Assembly: GCA_023053545.1 (NCBI GenBank)
Contig: JAKZAN010000009.1
Coordinates: 62,001-126,000, forward strand
From: Lepidurus packardi
Taxonomy: Eukaryota > Arthropoda > Branchiopoda > Notostraca > Triopsidae
Direction of reading: 5' to 3'
Length of the DNA stretch: 64,000 bases
The translations under genes and the position numbers were made by a program. Below are positions 40,852 to 52,140 of the stretch, in pieces (position 1 is the first letter of the stretch; each line of letters begins with the position of its first letter). Below the pieces are notes generated by a model that saw only the letters and a list, made by a program, of their open reading frames with translations, did not search any database and was not told the DNA's origin.

Positions 40852-43390
40852 GTTTAAGTTTTCGTACGCTTTCCTCGCTTCAGGTTCTTTACACTTGCCG
40901 TACTCTGTAGCTTCTGAAGTCCAGCTGGACGGGAGCATAATTGCTTTCAAAACATTTTTGCGAGGAGTAGAATCCCGCAATTTACAAACCTTCCCGAATA
41001 ACGAGGCAGTTACTCTGTTTCGTCTACCTTCTATCCACTCAGGGCAACTTCCCTGGGCGCGGGTCTTTTCTTCCAGTGACACAATTTCTTCTGATGTAAG
41101 CTGCAGAAGATGACGTATTCGATCTGCTTCTCTTTCAAGAGAATCAGGGTCCAAGTCTGTGTTTCCGTAATGAAGGTCCAAACCTCCAGAAGGCTCTCCA
41201 CCCTGAACAACATCAGCAGAAACTGCTGTGTTTTGCCGTTCTTGAGACGATCTAGAATAACGCTCTCTTCCTGCTCTGGTGCTTGCAAGGTGTTTTAACT
41301 CAAATGCGTCAAGCACAGGAGAAGTAACTTTATATTTCTTTAAAATGGGAACATGAAATCCTCTCCCATAAAGGAAATTCAACACAGCACCATAGCAGCG
41401 GTGCGTGTACGCTCCCCTTTGCGAGCGAAGAATTTGCTTTCCGCCAACAATTTTGGCAACACTAGACATGAACCTCTCTGCTGCGTTTGTAGTCACCTCT
41501 TCTAACAAATTGTGACTTTTCTTTCTCACGTAATCAAGTGCTGCACAAACTTCACGGTAGAGGTTCGGATCTATCTTGCTTATCTTGTTTTGTCCAGCAA
41601 ACTCACAGCCCTTCTTCCCGGGCAAGGGTTTCTCGCAAGATCGGTGGTCCCCAAGTAAGTAATGCTTCGGACCATTGTCCAAGGCCTTGCAGAGGTCCTC
41701 AGCGGTACCCTTATTTCGCGCATTTCTTTTTATCGCACCTCGGGCAGCACGTGTAAGTTTCGAAATAAGGGACTTCACGAGTACCCTTCTGTACTTGATG
41801 TTTTTGGCCTGAATCAAGTAAAGCTTCTTTGTGTAATTCTTGATTACGTGATTGGCGCATTCGATTTTTTTGGGAAGCTTCTGACTTCTAGGCGTAGTTG
41901 CCAAGATTTTATTGAAAGTCGAAGAATCTCCGTCCCCAATAAAATGAGAAATACGTACCTTATACTTTTTTTCACATTCTCTTATTCCTTTGCTCAGGAT
42001 GTCCGCTTCCATAGCTGTGGAGGGACCGTCCCAGTTTTTAAAACATTGATGGGGTGTTGGCGCTTGTTGTAAACGGGCAGCTCTGGTACAAACCGAACAA
42101 AACTTGTTGCGAGTGTCAACGTATAGTACTTTGTTTGTATATGCACCAATTAGCACACCCACGCCAGATTTTGCTGTATAGCGGGTTCCGTGACTTCGTT
42201 GGGACCATCCACCGTCACCGATAACGGTGATCAGTGGGAACCCTTCGTCATCAACGTCGCCTGCAGCTATAGCAGCTTCTATCTCTTCTTCCATCGCTTC
42301 ACGCGTTGCTTCTTCTACTTCTTTGTGCCAAATTTCACCAACGGAGTGCTCCTTCTTACAAAATGTTTTTTTAGTCATGCAAGGTACACTAATGACTGAG
42401 CAAAGTTCCTCTAAAACATGATGCCCAGCACCCACCGCTACCAATCCCCAAGTCATTAGAGTGTTTATGGATAAAAATTTCTTGTTAGGTGGCAAAATTA
42501 TATCCTCTTCGTCATCAGATGTAGCCATCCTTTTCTTCGGCTTAGTCATTTTTCTGAAGCCTCTCTCTGAATCAATATACCACGCAGTTTGACATGCATC
42601 GCACCGTAGAAATAATGCGGTGAAAAAACCTTTCCTCAATTCTCTGCGAAAAATTAACCTACCTTTGCATGATTCGCCATGAGTCAAGAATACTTGTGCT
42701 GTAAGCTGGACGACATGCCCTAAGTCAACTATTCTTCTGCCTTTCACCCCACGCAACAACTCAGGTTGACTGAAAGCAGCTTCCTCTATATTCAGCTGAA
42801 CTGCTTCAGTTTCCGCCTGGTCAAAACTTGCAGAAGTAATTTCGTCAGATAATAAATCTTCATCATTACTTCGTTCAGCCACAGGGCTACTTTGTTCAGT
42901 AATGGCGTTCGCCTAGGATAATGGAGTTAGCGTTATGAATTTCATGGGATTGACTAGTACTAGTCACTAAAATCACTCACCTGGCTATACTGTTTTTTCT
43001 CATCTACAATTATCCGTTCAAGTTTCACCCCACGCAACAACTCAGGTTGACTGAAAGCACCTTTCTCTATATTCAGCTGAACTGCTTCAGTTTCCGCCTG
43101 ATGGTCAAAACTTGCCGAAGTAATTTCGTCAGATAATAAATCTTCATCATTACTTCGTTCAGCCACAGGGCTACTTTGTTCAGTAATGCCGTTCGCCTAG
43201 GAGAATGGAGTTAGCGTTATGAATTTCAAGGGATTGACTAGTACTCAGTAAGTCACTAATCACTAACCTGGTTATACTGTTTTTTCTCCTCTACAATTAT
43301 CCGTTCAAGTTTTTCACGTTGAATACGGAGGTACTCACGGGGATTTTTTTTCTTCCTCTTGAAATGGCCCGAATTTCTCTTAGAACCCAT
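40852..43390 (-). pseudogene. Kolobok-like element A, N-terminal transposase part (3 exons)
   Basis: Minus-strand gene for a Mutator-like transposase, split from its YqaJ end by Helentron 2. Exon 1 is 43,390-43,268 (41 codons, MGSKRNSGHFKRKKK), exon 2 is 43,196-42,981 (72 codons) and exon 3 is 42,912-40,852; each junction has GT-AG ends and phase 0. Exon 3 holds the DDE-type motifs VIGDGGWSQRSHG and IGDGDSSTF, a CDAC zinc ribbon half, and the YqaJ start GRRNRVTASLFG. Exon 2 is a tandem copy of the first 60 codons of exon 3. Protein is about 60 per cent similar by eye to element B. The C-terminal residues after KAYENLN in the open frame are Helentron sequence. Confidence 0.85.
42742..43307. 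repeat. 281-bp tandem duplication carrying an exon start and intron
   Basis: Two adjacent copies (about 42,742-43,022 and 43,023-43,307), more than 90 per cent identical by eye. Each has an acceptor (ATTCTCCTAG or ATTATCCTAG on the minus strand), the start of the exon and, in the upstream copy, a working donor. It created an extra in-frame exon in element A. Confidence 0.85.
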
Positions 43391-43810
43391 CTCAGAATAA
43401 ATAGAAAAACCAAGTCACATGCGTTTTCGCGTACTGACGAATAAAGATTGTTTAGGCAAGAGATTCTTTTGATAAAACCCTTTCCTATATAACGCGTCTG
43501 TCCTCGCCTTTGTAGTTTACCCATTCGTTTATTGCCTGACGGGGAGAAAAGACTAGTGAAAGAATAAATGGATAAATAGTAATAAAAGGGTCATCGAGTT
43601 GACGGTATTTGGCTTGACCTCAGGTTACAAGGGAGAGTCATTTTCTGTAAGTAGCCGAAATAAAGTTACCCATTACATTAGCAGGCTACGCGCAGTCTAG
43701 CAGTGACTACTTAGCGTCAGTGTTTTTTTAATTATCTTCATTGATTATTGGTACGTAAGTTTCATTATGTTTAGTTTAGTGAAATTATTTTAGAGTATTT
43801 ATCAATAGGG
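43391..43810. other. Divergent promoter region
   Basis: 420 bp between the minus-strand element A gene and the plus-strand 176-residue frame. Probably a shared promoter region; no distinct motif found. Confidence 0.35.
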
Positions 43811-44341
43811 ATGGATCCGTTTATGCGGCAGTTTGCAGAAAATCTAATGGGTAACGCCAGATTGCTGCTAATTCGGGAGGAAGAAGAGCGAGGAAGAAGC
43901 GGAGTAAGCAGAGGCCGCAGTATTCAGGGTTATGTAAATTACCGTGATCGACGCGATTTTACGCACCCCTATAATGGCCGTGCTCGGGTATCGCAGCACG
44001 GCAGAATCAGGCCGGAGGTACCGCAGGCTACAAACTTTGCACCGCGAGGCGCGAATCCGCGTTTCTTGGAGGAAAATGACAATACTAGGGCTTATACAAG
44101 GAACCAAAGAAGACGCGAGAGACGTCAACAAGTAGATGTTGGCATGGAAAACTTCTTCAGGGATCTAGGTCGCCATATCTCTGACGGAAACATTGATTTG
44201 CCTGACAACATTCGCTCTTTTTACATGTTGCAAGCGCATCTCACTCCCGAAAACGGAAGCAACGGCGTAAGAGCTCCTCCTGATCAGGAATTTCGACAGA
44301 TGTCCATTAACGAGAATGAAGAACAAAAGAAAATGGAATAA
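43811..44341 (+). CDS. Hypothetical arginine-rich protein
   Basis: A 176-residue frame with ATG at 43,811, divergent from the element A gene. Arginine- and asparagine-rich (RRDFTHPYNGRARVSQHGR, TRNQRRRERRQQ), then an acidic C-terminus (MSINENEEQKKME). No domain recognised; the basic middle suggests nucleic-acid binding. It could be a second gene of element A or a remnant of another element. No copy lies near element B. Confidence 0.45.
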   Translation: MDPFMRQFAENLMGNARLLLIREEEERGRSGVSRGRSIQGYVNYRDRRDFTHPYNGRARVSQHGRIRPEVPQATNFAPRGANPRFLEENDNTRAYTRNQRRRERRQQVDVGMENFFRDLGRHISDGNIDLPDNIRSFYMLQAHLTPENGSNGVRAPPDQEFRQMSINENEEQKKME

Positions 44342-44739
44342 CAATTCAATTGTACTCAGAAAAATAATCTTCTGAAGTGGTGGAATACAAGTAGATTAGA
44401 TGGGATAAATCGTTGTTTTGTTGAAGAAACTACTGTTTTTAGAACACCCAGAAACTTATTTATTCAATAAATTAAGCAAGGGGACGCTCTAAAGTATGCT
44501 TCCTCATGCAAGTATAATTAATTGTTTAGCCAACAAGTTCAGGTTCTTTTATTACTCAATAATATAAACTTGAAAAATCATATAACTGGTTAATAGATAT
44601 AAAATTGATAACAGAAAAGGAAAGAAAGTACCATGTATTTAGTATAAACATAAATATCCGTAATAAAATCATTATTTCATGTCATGTTTACGCTTTTTTC
44701 CGCTACTGCAGCAAACCGTATGGTAATATCTGATATAAA
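44342..44739. other. AT-rich gap without gene
   Basis: About 400 bp of AT-rich sequence. Nothing recognised. It may include upstream exons of the next gene that I cannot define. Confidence 0.4.
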
Positions 44740-46688
44740 ATGCAAGGGGGCGTAGCCTTCATACGGGGTTTCTATTTGACTAGTACGCCATCTGTTGTTA
44801 GCCACGCTAACATTGCCTATCCTCTAGGGAAGCAGCGGTGTCCCCATCTATTATCGGAAAAAATCCTGGAACATGTGTATACCGGGGCCTTAAGGAGGCA
44901 ATTTTTTATGCAGAACTTTAATTATGTCGCACCGGTTGAATTAAAAGCTTCGACAAGTAGTTCTTACCATTATGTTCCTATTAGTGAAACCCTTCGAAGT
45001 CTGTTAGGTCAAGAATTAGTCCAGAGGTCGCTTGATAACAATTGTCCTGTTAACAAATTAGAAGACGTGATTTCTGACGTTTCTGATGGACTAGTATTTC
45101 AAGCTCTTCCACTGGAACGACAAAAGGGGATCCATATTCTCCTTTATACTGATGCATTTGAGGTTGTTTGCCCGATTGGCTACGCTGTAGCTAGGCATAA
45201 AGTTTTAGGTGTCTATATGGTTATAGCCAATTTGCCATACGACCTAAGATCTAGTGTCGAACAAATCCAGCTCGTGCTTTTGATAAAGGAGCAAGACTTC
45301 GATGTAATGACTCATTTGGGGAAACTTATTCAAGATCTTCTGAAATTAGAAGCTGATGGCTTTCTTGCTAACGGTGTGGTGTATCCCGTTACCTTGCTCG
45401 CTATTTTAGGGGACAATCTTGGGAGCCATACGATTGGCGGATTTGTTGAAAGCTTCTCTCACAACGAGTTTTACTGTAGGTTTTGCCTGGGTACTAGAAA
45501 TGAGCGAGCTACCTTGGACATAATTAAGACTTCATCATTACGGACGAAAGAAAATTATGAGGCATCTTTAGAGCAACTTTTTGACCAGCACAGTAAAGAT
45601 GGAATCAAGTTCAGTTCACCGTTCAATCAGTTAAATTATTTCCATGTCTGCAATCCAGGATTGCCGCCCTGCATTGCGCACGACCTTTTCGAAGGCATAG
45701 TCGCATATGATGTGCCTCTCTTTCTGAAGCAATTCGTTCGCATGGGCTGGTTCTCGAAAAAAATTTTAAACGACAAGATAGAAAATTTCAAGTACAAAGA
45801 ATTGGACAAAAGGGATGCTCCAAGGCCCATTAATTTTCAGAAAGCGAGATTAGCCGGTAATGCAATTTCTTTGCGCAACTTTTTACGGTTTTTGCCAGTT
45901 ATTTTAAGGAAACGGATAGTAGATTTTGACGACAAAACTTGGCGTGCGTTAATGCAACTGAAGAAAATTGTTGAACTCTGCAGCGCGCCTTCGATTAGAA
46001 AACAACAACTGACACAGCTGAATATGACTATTCATGAGTATATGTACGCTCGATTGACATTATTTCCCAACGTCCCTTTACGTCCTAAGCATCACTTTGT
46101 CTGCCATTATCCAAGGCTTATAGAGCAACTAGGACCGCTAAGCAAATTGTCAACCTTAAGATTTGAAACGAAGCACTCTTTCTTCAAGAATGTTATTCGT
46201 GCAACAGGAAACTTCAAAAACGTAACGAAAACGTTGTCAGAAAAGCATCAGCTTCTTCAATCTTACTTGCATGATCATGGTCTGTATGCACCCCAAACCG
46301 TATTAACTGGTAATTTCGAATCCTTAAACGCAGACTTTGTTAACCAAACTCTGCCTGCTAACGAGACCCAATGGCTCACAGGGAACAGTGTTGTTCTGCA
46401 TGGTACTATGTATAAAACAGGAATGTGGTTAGCAGTTAGGAAGTTCGACCCTAATTTAGAGCATGTTTACTTCGGCAAAATATGTTCAGTTTTTGTTTCT
46501 GAGTGTTTAAGTAACACGTGCTTTGAGCTAGATGAGATTTTGTTCTTTTGGGTGGAAGAGTTTGGAATGTACACATTAGACACTACTGGCTCTGGGAGTA
46601 AGAAAATCGTACTTCACAAAGACCTTCTAGATTACAGTCCGTTACACACCTACCCAACAATTAACGGGGAAATTATTATACTCCCTAA
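44740..46688 (+). CDS. TNP2-like DNA transposase paired with SAM gene
   Basis: A large transposase of the animal TNP2/CACTA-like group. Conserved stretches: YTDAFEVVCPIG near residue 137, ILGDNLGSH near 223, CIAHDLFEGIVAYDVPLFL near 311 and LRFETKHSFFKNV near 474, which carry the likely acidic catalytic residues. The frame beyond codon 650 (to 46,833) is MITE sequence; without the MITE the frame would end LPKTSYI shortly after 47,210. The N-terminus may begin in an upstream exon. It is the same superfamily as the split transposase at the window's flanks but a distant branch. The SAM gene follows on the same strand. Confidence 0.7.
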
Positions 46689-47207
46689 GGGTGCGTTCCA
46701 ATTGGCGGCTCAACCCGGGTTGACGTGGGTTTTCAACCCGGGTTCCAGAACTCGCCTGTTTCAATTGGCCAAACTCGGGTTCAAAGCGGAGTTTGGGGAA
46801 GTGTTGTTCGACTCCACTTTGGATCAGGGTTGAACACAGCAGAAGCGAGTTGGGGGACGTTTCGCGTCTGGGTGCTAGGTGGAGTCGTGGTTCCATGTAT
46901 ACAAAACAAAGCTTTTCAAGCATTTTCACTCTTTTCGTTTACAATTATACTATCTTATTGTATCATCACATAAAAATATATTTTTTAGAAATATTATCCT
47001 TTCCTTAAATTTTCACTTTTAAATTTTAAATGAAGTAGTATTGTATCATTGAGTGCAATACAGCGATTCATTGTCTCTGATTACAAGTTATATCGATTCC
47101 AACAATAACCCGATTGAATAGTACATGTGCCTATTGGGACGCGGGTTTACTCAGCCCGAGTCCGGAAAACTCAACTCCCTAGTCGAGTTCGCAATTGGAA
47201 CGCACCC
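46689..47207. mobile_element. PIF/Harbinger-type MITE
   Basis: 519 bp with perfect 16-bp ends GGGTGCGTTCCAATTG and inverse, flanked on both sides by TAA, the 3-bp TWA target duplication of PIF/Harbinger elements. Non-coding. It inserted within the last codons of the transposase gene. Confidence 0.85.
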
Positions 47208-47474
47208 TAAGACATCTTACATTTAGAAGGATACATCCCCCAAGTCCGAAATAAAGACTTCTATAACGGCGTGTCCTGAAAAGCGGATTTCCCGCTCGAA
47301 CCAATCGAGTTTTCGGGTGTGCTGCTTAATTAGTGAGTGCTTTAATTGTACAAAAAATTAATCTTTAACGGCATTTGTTAAATGAAGCCCCACTGTACCT
47401 ACGAAAATTAAATTTTATAATTGTAGTAATTAGCAAGTTAAAATTACGAAAGTTAAATCTTAGAAAAGTGAATA

Positions 47475-49221
47475 ATGCGTGTTTTGTATAGTATGGAGTC
47501 TTTTATAAAAGGAGCGCTCCCCGGGCTGACAAGCGAAGTACTAACCATGCTGGAGGAAAAGTTAGGGGAACTTGGAGTTGAAGACATAAGCGATTTGCGA
47601 CTTATAGAAGATTTGAATGTGTTAATTCCTCCGCTCAAACTGATCCAAGGTACGAAACTACGTATGGCAGCTCAACAATTAAGTGAGTAAGTGGGACAAA
47701 GGGAACATGTAGTAATGTTTATTTGATTAGCTGTTAGAGACAACACGGATTTTGTTCAATCGTATGGTGGCAGTTCGGATGCCCAACCTAGCACCTCGTC
47801 CGCATCTCCTACTGACGATCGTACGCATACCGACTGGCTTGCGGAATTCAAAATTCCGTGGAACAAATGTAGCCCCCAAGTCTTAGAGGCATGCTATCAG
47901 GGGAAAAGAATAATGGAAGAAGGAGTAACCCGTCAGTTTGTGAGAGATTTAGCCTATCAAATAGAGACGAAATGCAAAAACCCGTCCTTCTCAAGCATTA
48001 AACAAATCGCACTCCAGATTGCGAAAAAATTCCCTTTAACGTTCAGCGATCTCCCGCCCGGTCATGTTACTGTCCCTGAAGGATTTCATAAGTGTGATGT
48101 TCTGGCTAAGTCCATTTATAACCGTATGCATAACGAACTGAGGAAGTCAAATACGGGCCACGAAAAAAGACATTCCGCTCCCAAAACGAAACTTTCGGTC
48201 CACACCACACACGGTTGTAAAGATTTTAACCCAGAGATGCCGGAAAATGAAACGGTGGCGAGCCAGGAGGCGAAAAAGAACGAATTAAAACAGGAGTATT
48301 TGTTTCGAAGGCCGGACGAAGAAAGAGTGGGTCAGCTAATGGGTGAAACCTACTGGGCCCAGCGTAAAATGATTGAAGAGCAGGAATCTCGTGTTTCTTA
48401 CGCCACGATGAAGACTGAATTTCCGTTCCTGTTTCAAGTGAGGTACAAGGCGTTTTTTATCACGTGTTTGCATTGTATTAATTATTTTGGTAACAGGTAC
48501 ATGTTTGGCCATTTAGAAAGACTTCTGCAAAAGACCGACCTGCTTGCGTCTGCGTATAGGAAGTTGGAATGCGAATCCAAATTTGTATGGTATATTGCAC
48601 AGGAAGATGCAAAGAAAAAGTTGTCCTGTCTAGAAATACGTGAGATGTATGAGGAGGTCAAGCTCTACAATGCAGTGAACCCCGACTTATCCGGCGCAAT
48701 TCACGGCTGCGTCCCTCTTATTGGTTGCATATTCAGAGAGCCCATACGCGAGCTGTTTATCGTGGCTGACGTAAATAACTTACTTATTTTGCTTCATATA
48801 AATAGTGTATATACTTAGGATTTCGAAACTGCTATACCAAAAATGCCTTGCAATCCGTGCGTTATTGCAATAGGAGAACGATTGCTACAGGCCAACAATT
48901 ACATTGTCGCAGTTGAGAAGGAGCGTATAAGGGAATGCTCAAATTTGAAGGAGGCCACCCTAGCAGCTTTTGCATTATACTTTGTCTTTTGGCTTCAGTA
49001 TCCATCGAAAATGCAGGCAACTATGGAATTTCTTGAAAGGTAGTTCAATTAAGTTAATATTACCCATAACTATAAAAAAATAATAATTATTTTTTTACAG
49101 GGATATCTTCCAGATTGATGATGTACGAGGAACGAAAGCAGCGAAGAAGAAAACTGTGACGCGTCATGTGAAGCTTGTGAGGTACGACAACAAGAAAGCG
49201 GAACATCCTTCCATGCTATGA
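47475..49221 (+). CDS. SAM-domain (SAMD3-like) protein, five exons
   Basis: A spliced gene whose five exons (47,475-47,682; 47,731-48,442; 48,497-48,770; 48,819-49,039; 49,101-49,221) have GT-AG introns and join in frame to 1,536 nt, 511 residues plus stop. A start at 47,493 would shorten it by six. Residues about 7-68 form a sterile alpha motif (ELGVEDISDLRLIEDLNVLIPPLKLIQGTKLRMA). The rest resembles SAMD3-like proteins that accompany TNP2-like transposases in animals. The SAM domain suggests self-assembly or protein binding. All splice sites are intact, so it may still be expressed. Either a transposon's second gene or a captured host gene. Confidence 0.75.
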
Positions 49222-49358
49222 GATTCCTTCGACTATGGATTTGATTACTATGAGTGTTTTCTTTGTTATTAGAATTATGTTCCCCACGTTTTGTAAACAG
49301 AAATATGTTATATGGGTATTTCAACTTCGAAACTGTCAAACTGCTGAGCACCTTTAAC

Positions 49359-49460
49359 TGACAAACAGCCTTAGGACTTAGATTCAAAATTCCTTTTTTT
49401 CCTTAGCCCGGGATGAGAAAACAAAGGAATTTTGAATCTAAGTCATAAGGCTTTTTGTCA
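49359..49460. repeat. Near-perfect 38-bp inverted repeat
   Basis: Arms 49,359-49,396 and 49,423-49,460 pair with two mismatches around a 26-base loop. The arms begin TGACAAA and contain GACTTAGATTCAAAATTCC. Either a tiny foldback element or the end of the preceding transposon. Confidence 0.75.
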
Positions 49461-49798
49461 ATTAGGTCTCAGCATTGTACAATATTTTGTTCTTTTCCCC
49501 AAACCTATAAATTCCAAAGAAAGAGAACAGTCTGAAAGATAGCCGCCCATTTAGTTTACAAGTGTTAATGAGTTTGCATTTGGACCAAATATTTGCCACA
49601 AAAATCCACAATAATGGATTCGAAAATACAAATTATGTTGTTATCTTACAACGCACAAAGCAAGCAGATTTACAATATTAATGTAAAGAATACAAAAAAC
49701 TTTCGTATAGTAGTTTTAAAGCTACACCCGTAATTTAATTATTATTTTTTGCGAAAACACAACAGAATCTCGTAAAAGTACGGTTTCACTGGGTAAAT

Positions 49799-50090
49799 CT
49801 ACATCAGCTTCTTGTAACAAATAAAAGTACGATTTATTGTAAAATAGCAAAATGTGCACTTAACAGGGTTACAATTTTTTTTTGTGATTTTACATTAAAC
49901 CATGTGGGCAATTTTACAGAAGTGATCGTGAAATCTACAAAAATCTACATCAGCTGCTTGTAACAAAGAAAACAAAGATTTATTGTAAAATAGCAAAATT
50001 TGCACTAAACAGGGTTAAAATTTTTTTTTTGATTTTACATTAAACCAAGTGGTCACTTTTACAGAAGTGATCGTGAAATGTACAAAAAAT
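49799..50090 (+). repeat. Two-copy tandem repeat, about 140-bp unit
   Basis: Copies at about 49,799-49,933 and 49,946-50,090 share CTACATCAGC, TTTATTGTAAAATAGC and ACAGAAGTGATCGTGAAAT. AT-rich and non-coding. Confidence 0.75.
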
Positions 50091-50634
50091 ATTAGTAGTA
50101 GAAGTTACAAACACTAATCATAAAAAAATAAAAAGTTTTTGTTATGTTGTTACGGCGTATTTTTGTAGATTTACATGGGTATTTGTAAAAGGTTTTATAA
50201 AAACTTTAGTATTAAGTTTAACGAACTTCATAGTAAATTTCTGTAGAAGAAAAAGTTTGTGTTAAAAATTATGCACAAGAATTTTGTTGTAAAAAAACAT
50301 TATTTTTTTTACAGTGCATCCATCTCAGTGTCAGTCACACATAATACTACCATCGAGGAAGTTCTAACCTTTAATTTATCAAAAAAAAAGGATTGTTACT
50401 AACTGAAAAAAACTTACATAACAGTAAAGTGAAGTTAGTCTGAAAAAAAATCGAATTAGTCGTGAATGGGTCAAAATAAGAACTTGATCTTATAAGATAT
50501 TGATCTCAAATCACACGTAAATAAGTGCAAACGTTAAGAACAGAAGTAACGAGAATCTCGATTGCAAATCACAACCACCATATCAAAGCTTAACGGGCGC
50601 AACGTAAGTAATTTTGTTACACATTCTCCTTGTA

Positions 50635-50805
50635 CAGTCATGAGCAAAAAAAACTGCTCAGGCAAACCACAGAAGTCCAATTAAGCCTCGTTAGGCTGGT
50701 TTACCTTCATTAAAAGGTATACCTTCATTGAAGGGAAATCAGCCTAGAGAGGCCGAGTTAGCCCCCTGTGGTTTTGCCTGAGCAGTTTTTTTTGGCTCAT
50801 GACTG
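50635..50805. mobile_element. Tc1/mariner-type MITE
   Basis: 171 bp with long inverted ends beginning CAGTCATGAGC, about 40 bp, flanked by TA on both sides. The target dinucleotide and end length fit Tc1/mariner. Non-coding. Confidence 0.8.
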
Positions 50806-51220
50806 TACTTACATTCATTTTAACCACCATAAACAGCACAAAATCATCAACAAACAAACTTACACTACAATTAGAAATTCTCTCTTATTTTAAAGTCACA
50901 TGTAGCACCTTTTACCTATACCCATCAACCATCCACTGTCCTTAACATTTTTGCATTCTTTCTACAACTAACCTTCCTACCTAATTAAAATTACCTTCAA
51001 TACAAATACAGTAACAAAGTTAAACAACTATAACCCTCATCTTCATACACCCAAACGAGATACCTTATTTATTTTTAACAACTTAGCCATATTTAATGTT
51101 AACTGACGTCAAAAAATACCGCAAAAGTAAATAGCTATAACTCTACGTAGCTACCATCTACGCTACCTAAACATTCCTTTTCTCTTCCTACTACCTCGCC
51201 AACAGTGTTTCTCATCTTTT

Positions 51221-51390
51221 CCAAAAGATAAGATAAGATAAGATAAGATAAGATATTTTTGATATCTTTGGCATATCTTTCATCTTGATGTGAAATTTGA
51301 AAAAAAAATGGTATCTTTATCTGTTTCTGATTAATAAAAGTAGAAAAAAGATAAAAGATAAGATAAGATAAGATAAGATAAGATATTTTT
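51221..51390 (+). repeat. ATAAG pentamer arrays inside the hAT end
   Basis: Runs of AAGAT/GATAA units at 51,221-51,255 and 51,350-51,386, with the inverse (TTATC runs) at 52,255-52,450. They enlarge the inverted terminal region of the hAT. Confidence 0.8.
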
Positions 51391-51514
51391 TAAATTTTTT
51401 TCCATCTAGCGTTACAATTTTGTTGTTCAAAGTCACGGAATGACTTTGAATAAAATTTCGTAGCCTAGTGAGAGCTGTTTTTTTCTAAGCCAGCGCTCGG
51501 GCTCACATTCTCTC

Positions 51515-51757
51515 TTGGATGGCGCAGTGGAATCCACGAAACCACTTGGCTATTGGAAATGTAATCGAGCTCGATTCCCTATTCTCAGTGGAATCGCTCG
51601 AGACGCTATTTCTGTGGCAGCATCTTCGGGATCTATTGAGCGCAATTTCAGTGTTGCCACTGACATTCTTTCCTCGAAGCGCAACAATATCAAGCCCGAC
51701 CTTTTCTCAAAATTGATGCTGATAAAATGCAATGCAAAGTACCTTAACGATATCTAA
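51515..51757 (+). pseudogene. hAT transposase dimerisation domain fragment
   Basis: About 80 codons matching the C-terminal hAT dimerisation region: LGYWKCNRARFPILSGIARD, ISVAASSGSIERNFSVA and SSKRNNIKPDLFSKLMLIKC. In hAT transposases this segment mediates dimerisation and contains the last helix of the RNase H fold. The rest of the transposase is gone, so no activity is expected. It ends with a natural stop at 51,757. Confidence 0.85.
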
Positions 51758-51837
51758 TTTATTAATACTGAATTACCTCACTGAGGTAACCTCACCTCAG
51801 GTAACCTATTATTCCTGCTAAACAAAAAAAAACGAAA

Positions 51838-52140
51838 CGAAAATGTCCTGTCTGTGCTCGCTATAATGCTCGTTCCTTTAGTGAACCTACCGGTCTTCTT
51901 TCTTTTGATCGATGTACAGCGTCTATTCCATTTGAAGTATGCGGAGTTGATTTTGCTGGCCCAATAATCATTCAGCAGGAAGTTTCATTCAGCAATAATC
52001 ATTCCCGCGTGAAATCTTATATTTGTCTTTTTACGTGTGCAACCACCCGTGCTGTACATTTGGAGCTTGTGTTAGACATGAGTGCCTTTTCTTTTATAAG
52101 CGCTTTCAGATGTTTTATTTCTCGACGAGGTAATACACTA
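51838..52140 (+). pseudogene. BEL/Pao integrase fragment within the hAT
   Basis: A fragment of a BEL/Pao retroelement integrase, recognised by GVDFAGPIII and YICLFTCATTRAVHLELV, a typical BEL/Pao wording. It is a short broken fossil without LTRs. It is bracketed by copies of a CCTCAGGTAACCTCACC-like string (about 51,776-51,808 and 52,189-52,207). Confidence 0.75.

Larger units (their letters stand above)
49461..51194. other. AT-rich region with repeats, no gene
   Basis: No coding frame supported. It contains a 135-150-bp tandem repeat (49,799-50,090) and a mariner-type MITE (50,635-50,805). From about 50,820 onward the plus strand becomes G-poor, like the Helentron 3' regions. Confidence 0.4.

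Noticed and set aside
51221-51390. Pentamer arrays as a CRISPR-like or satellite array.
   Set aside because: Units are 5 bp without spacers; a simple repeat inside the hAT end.
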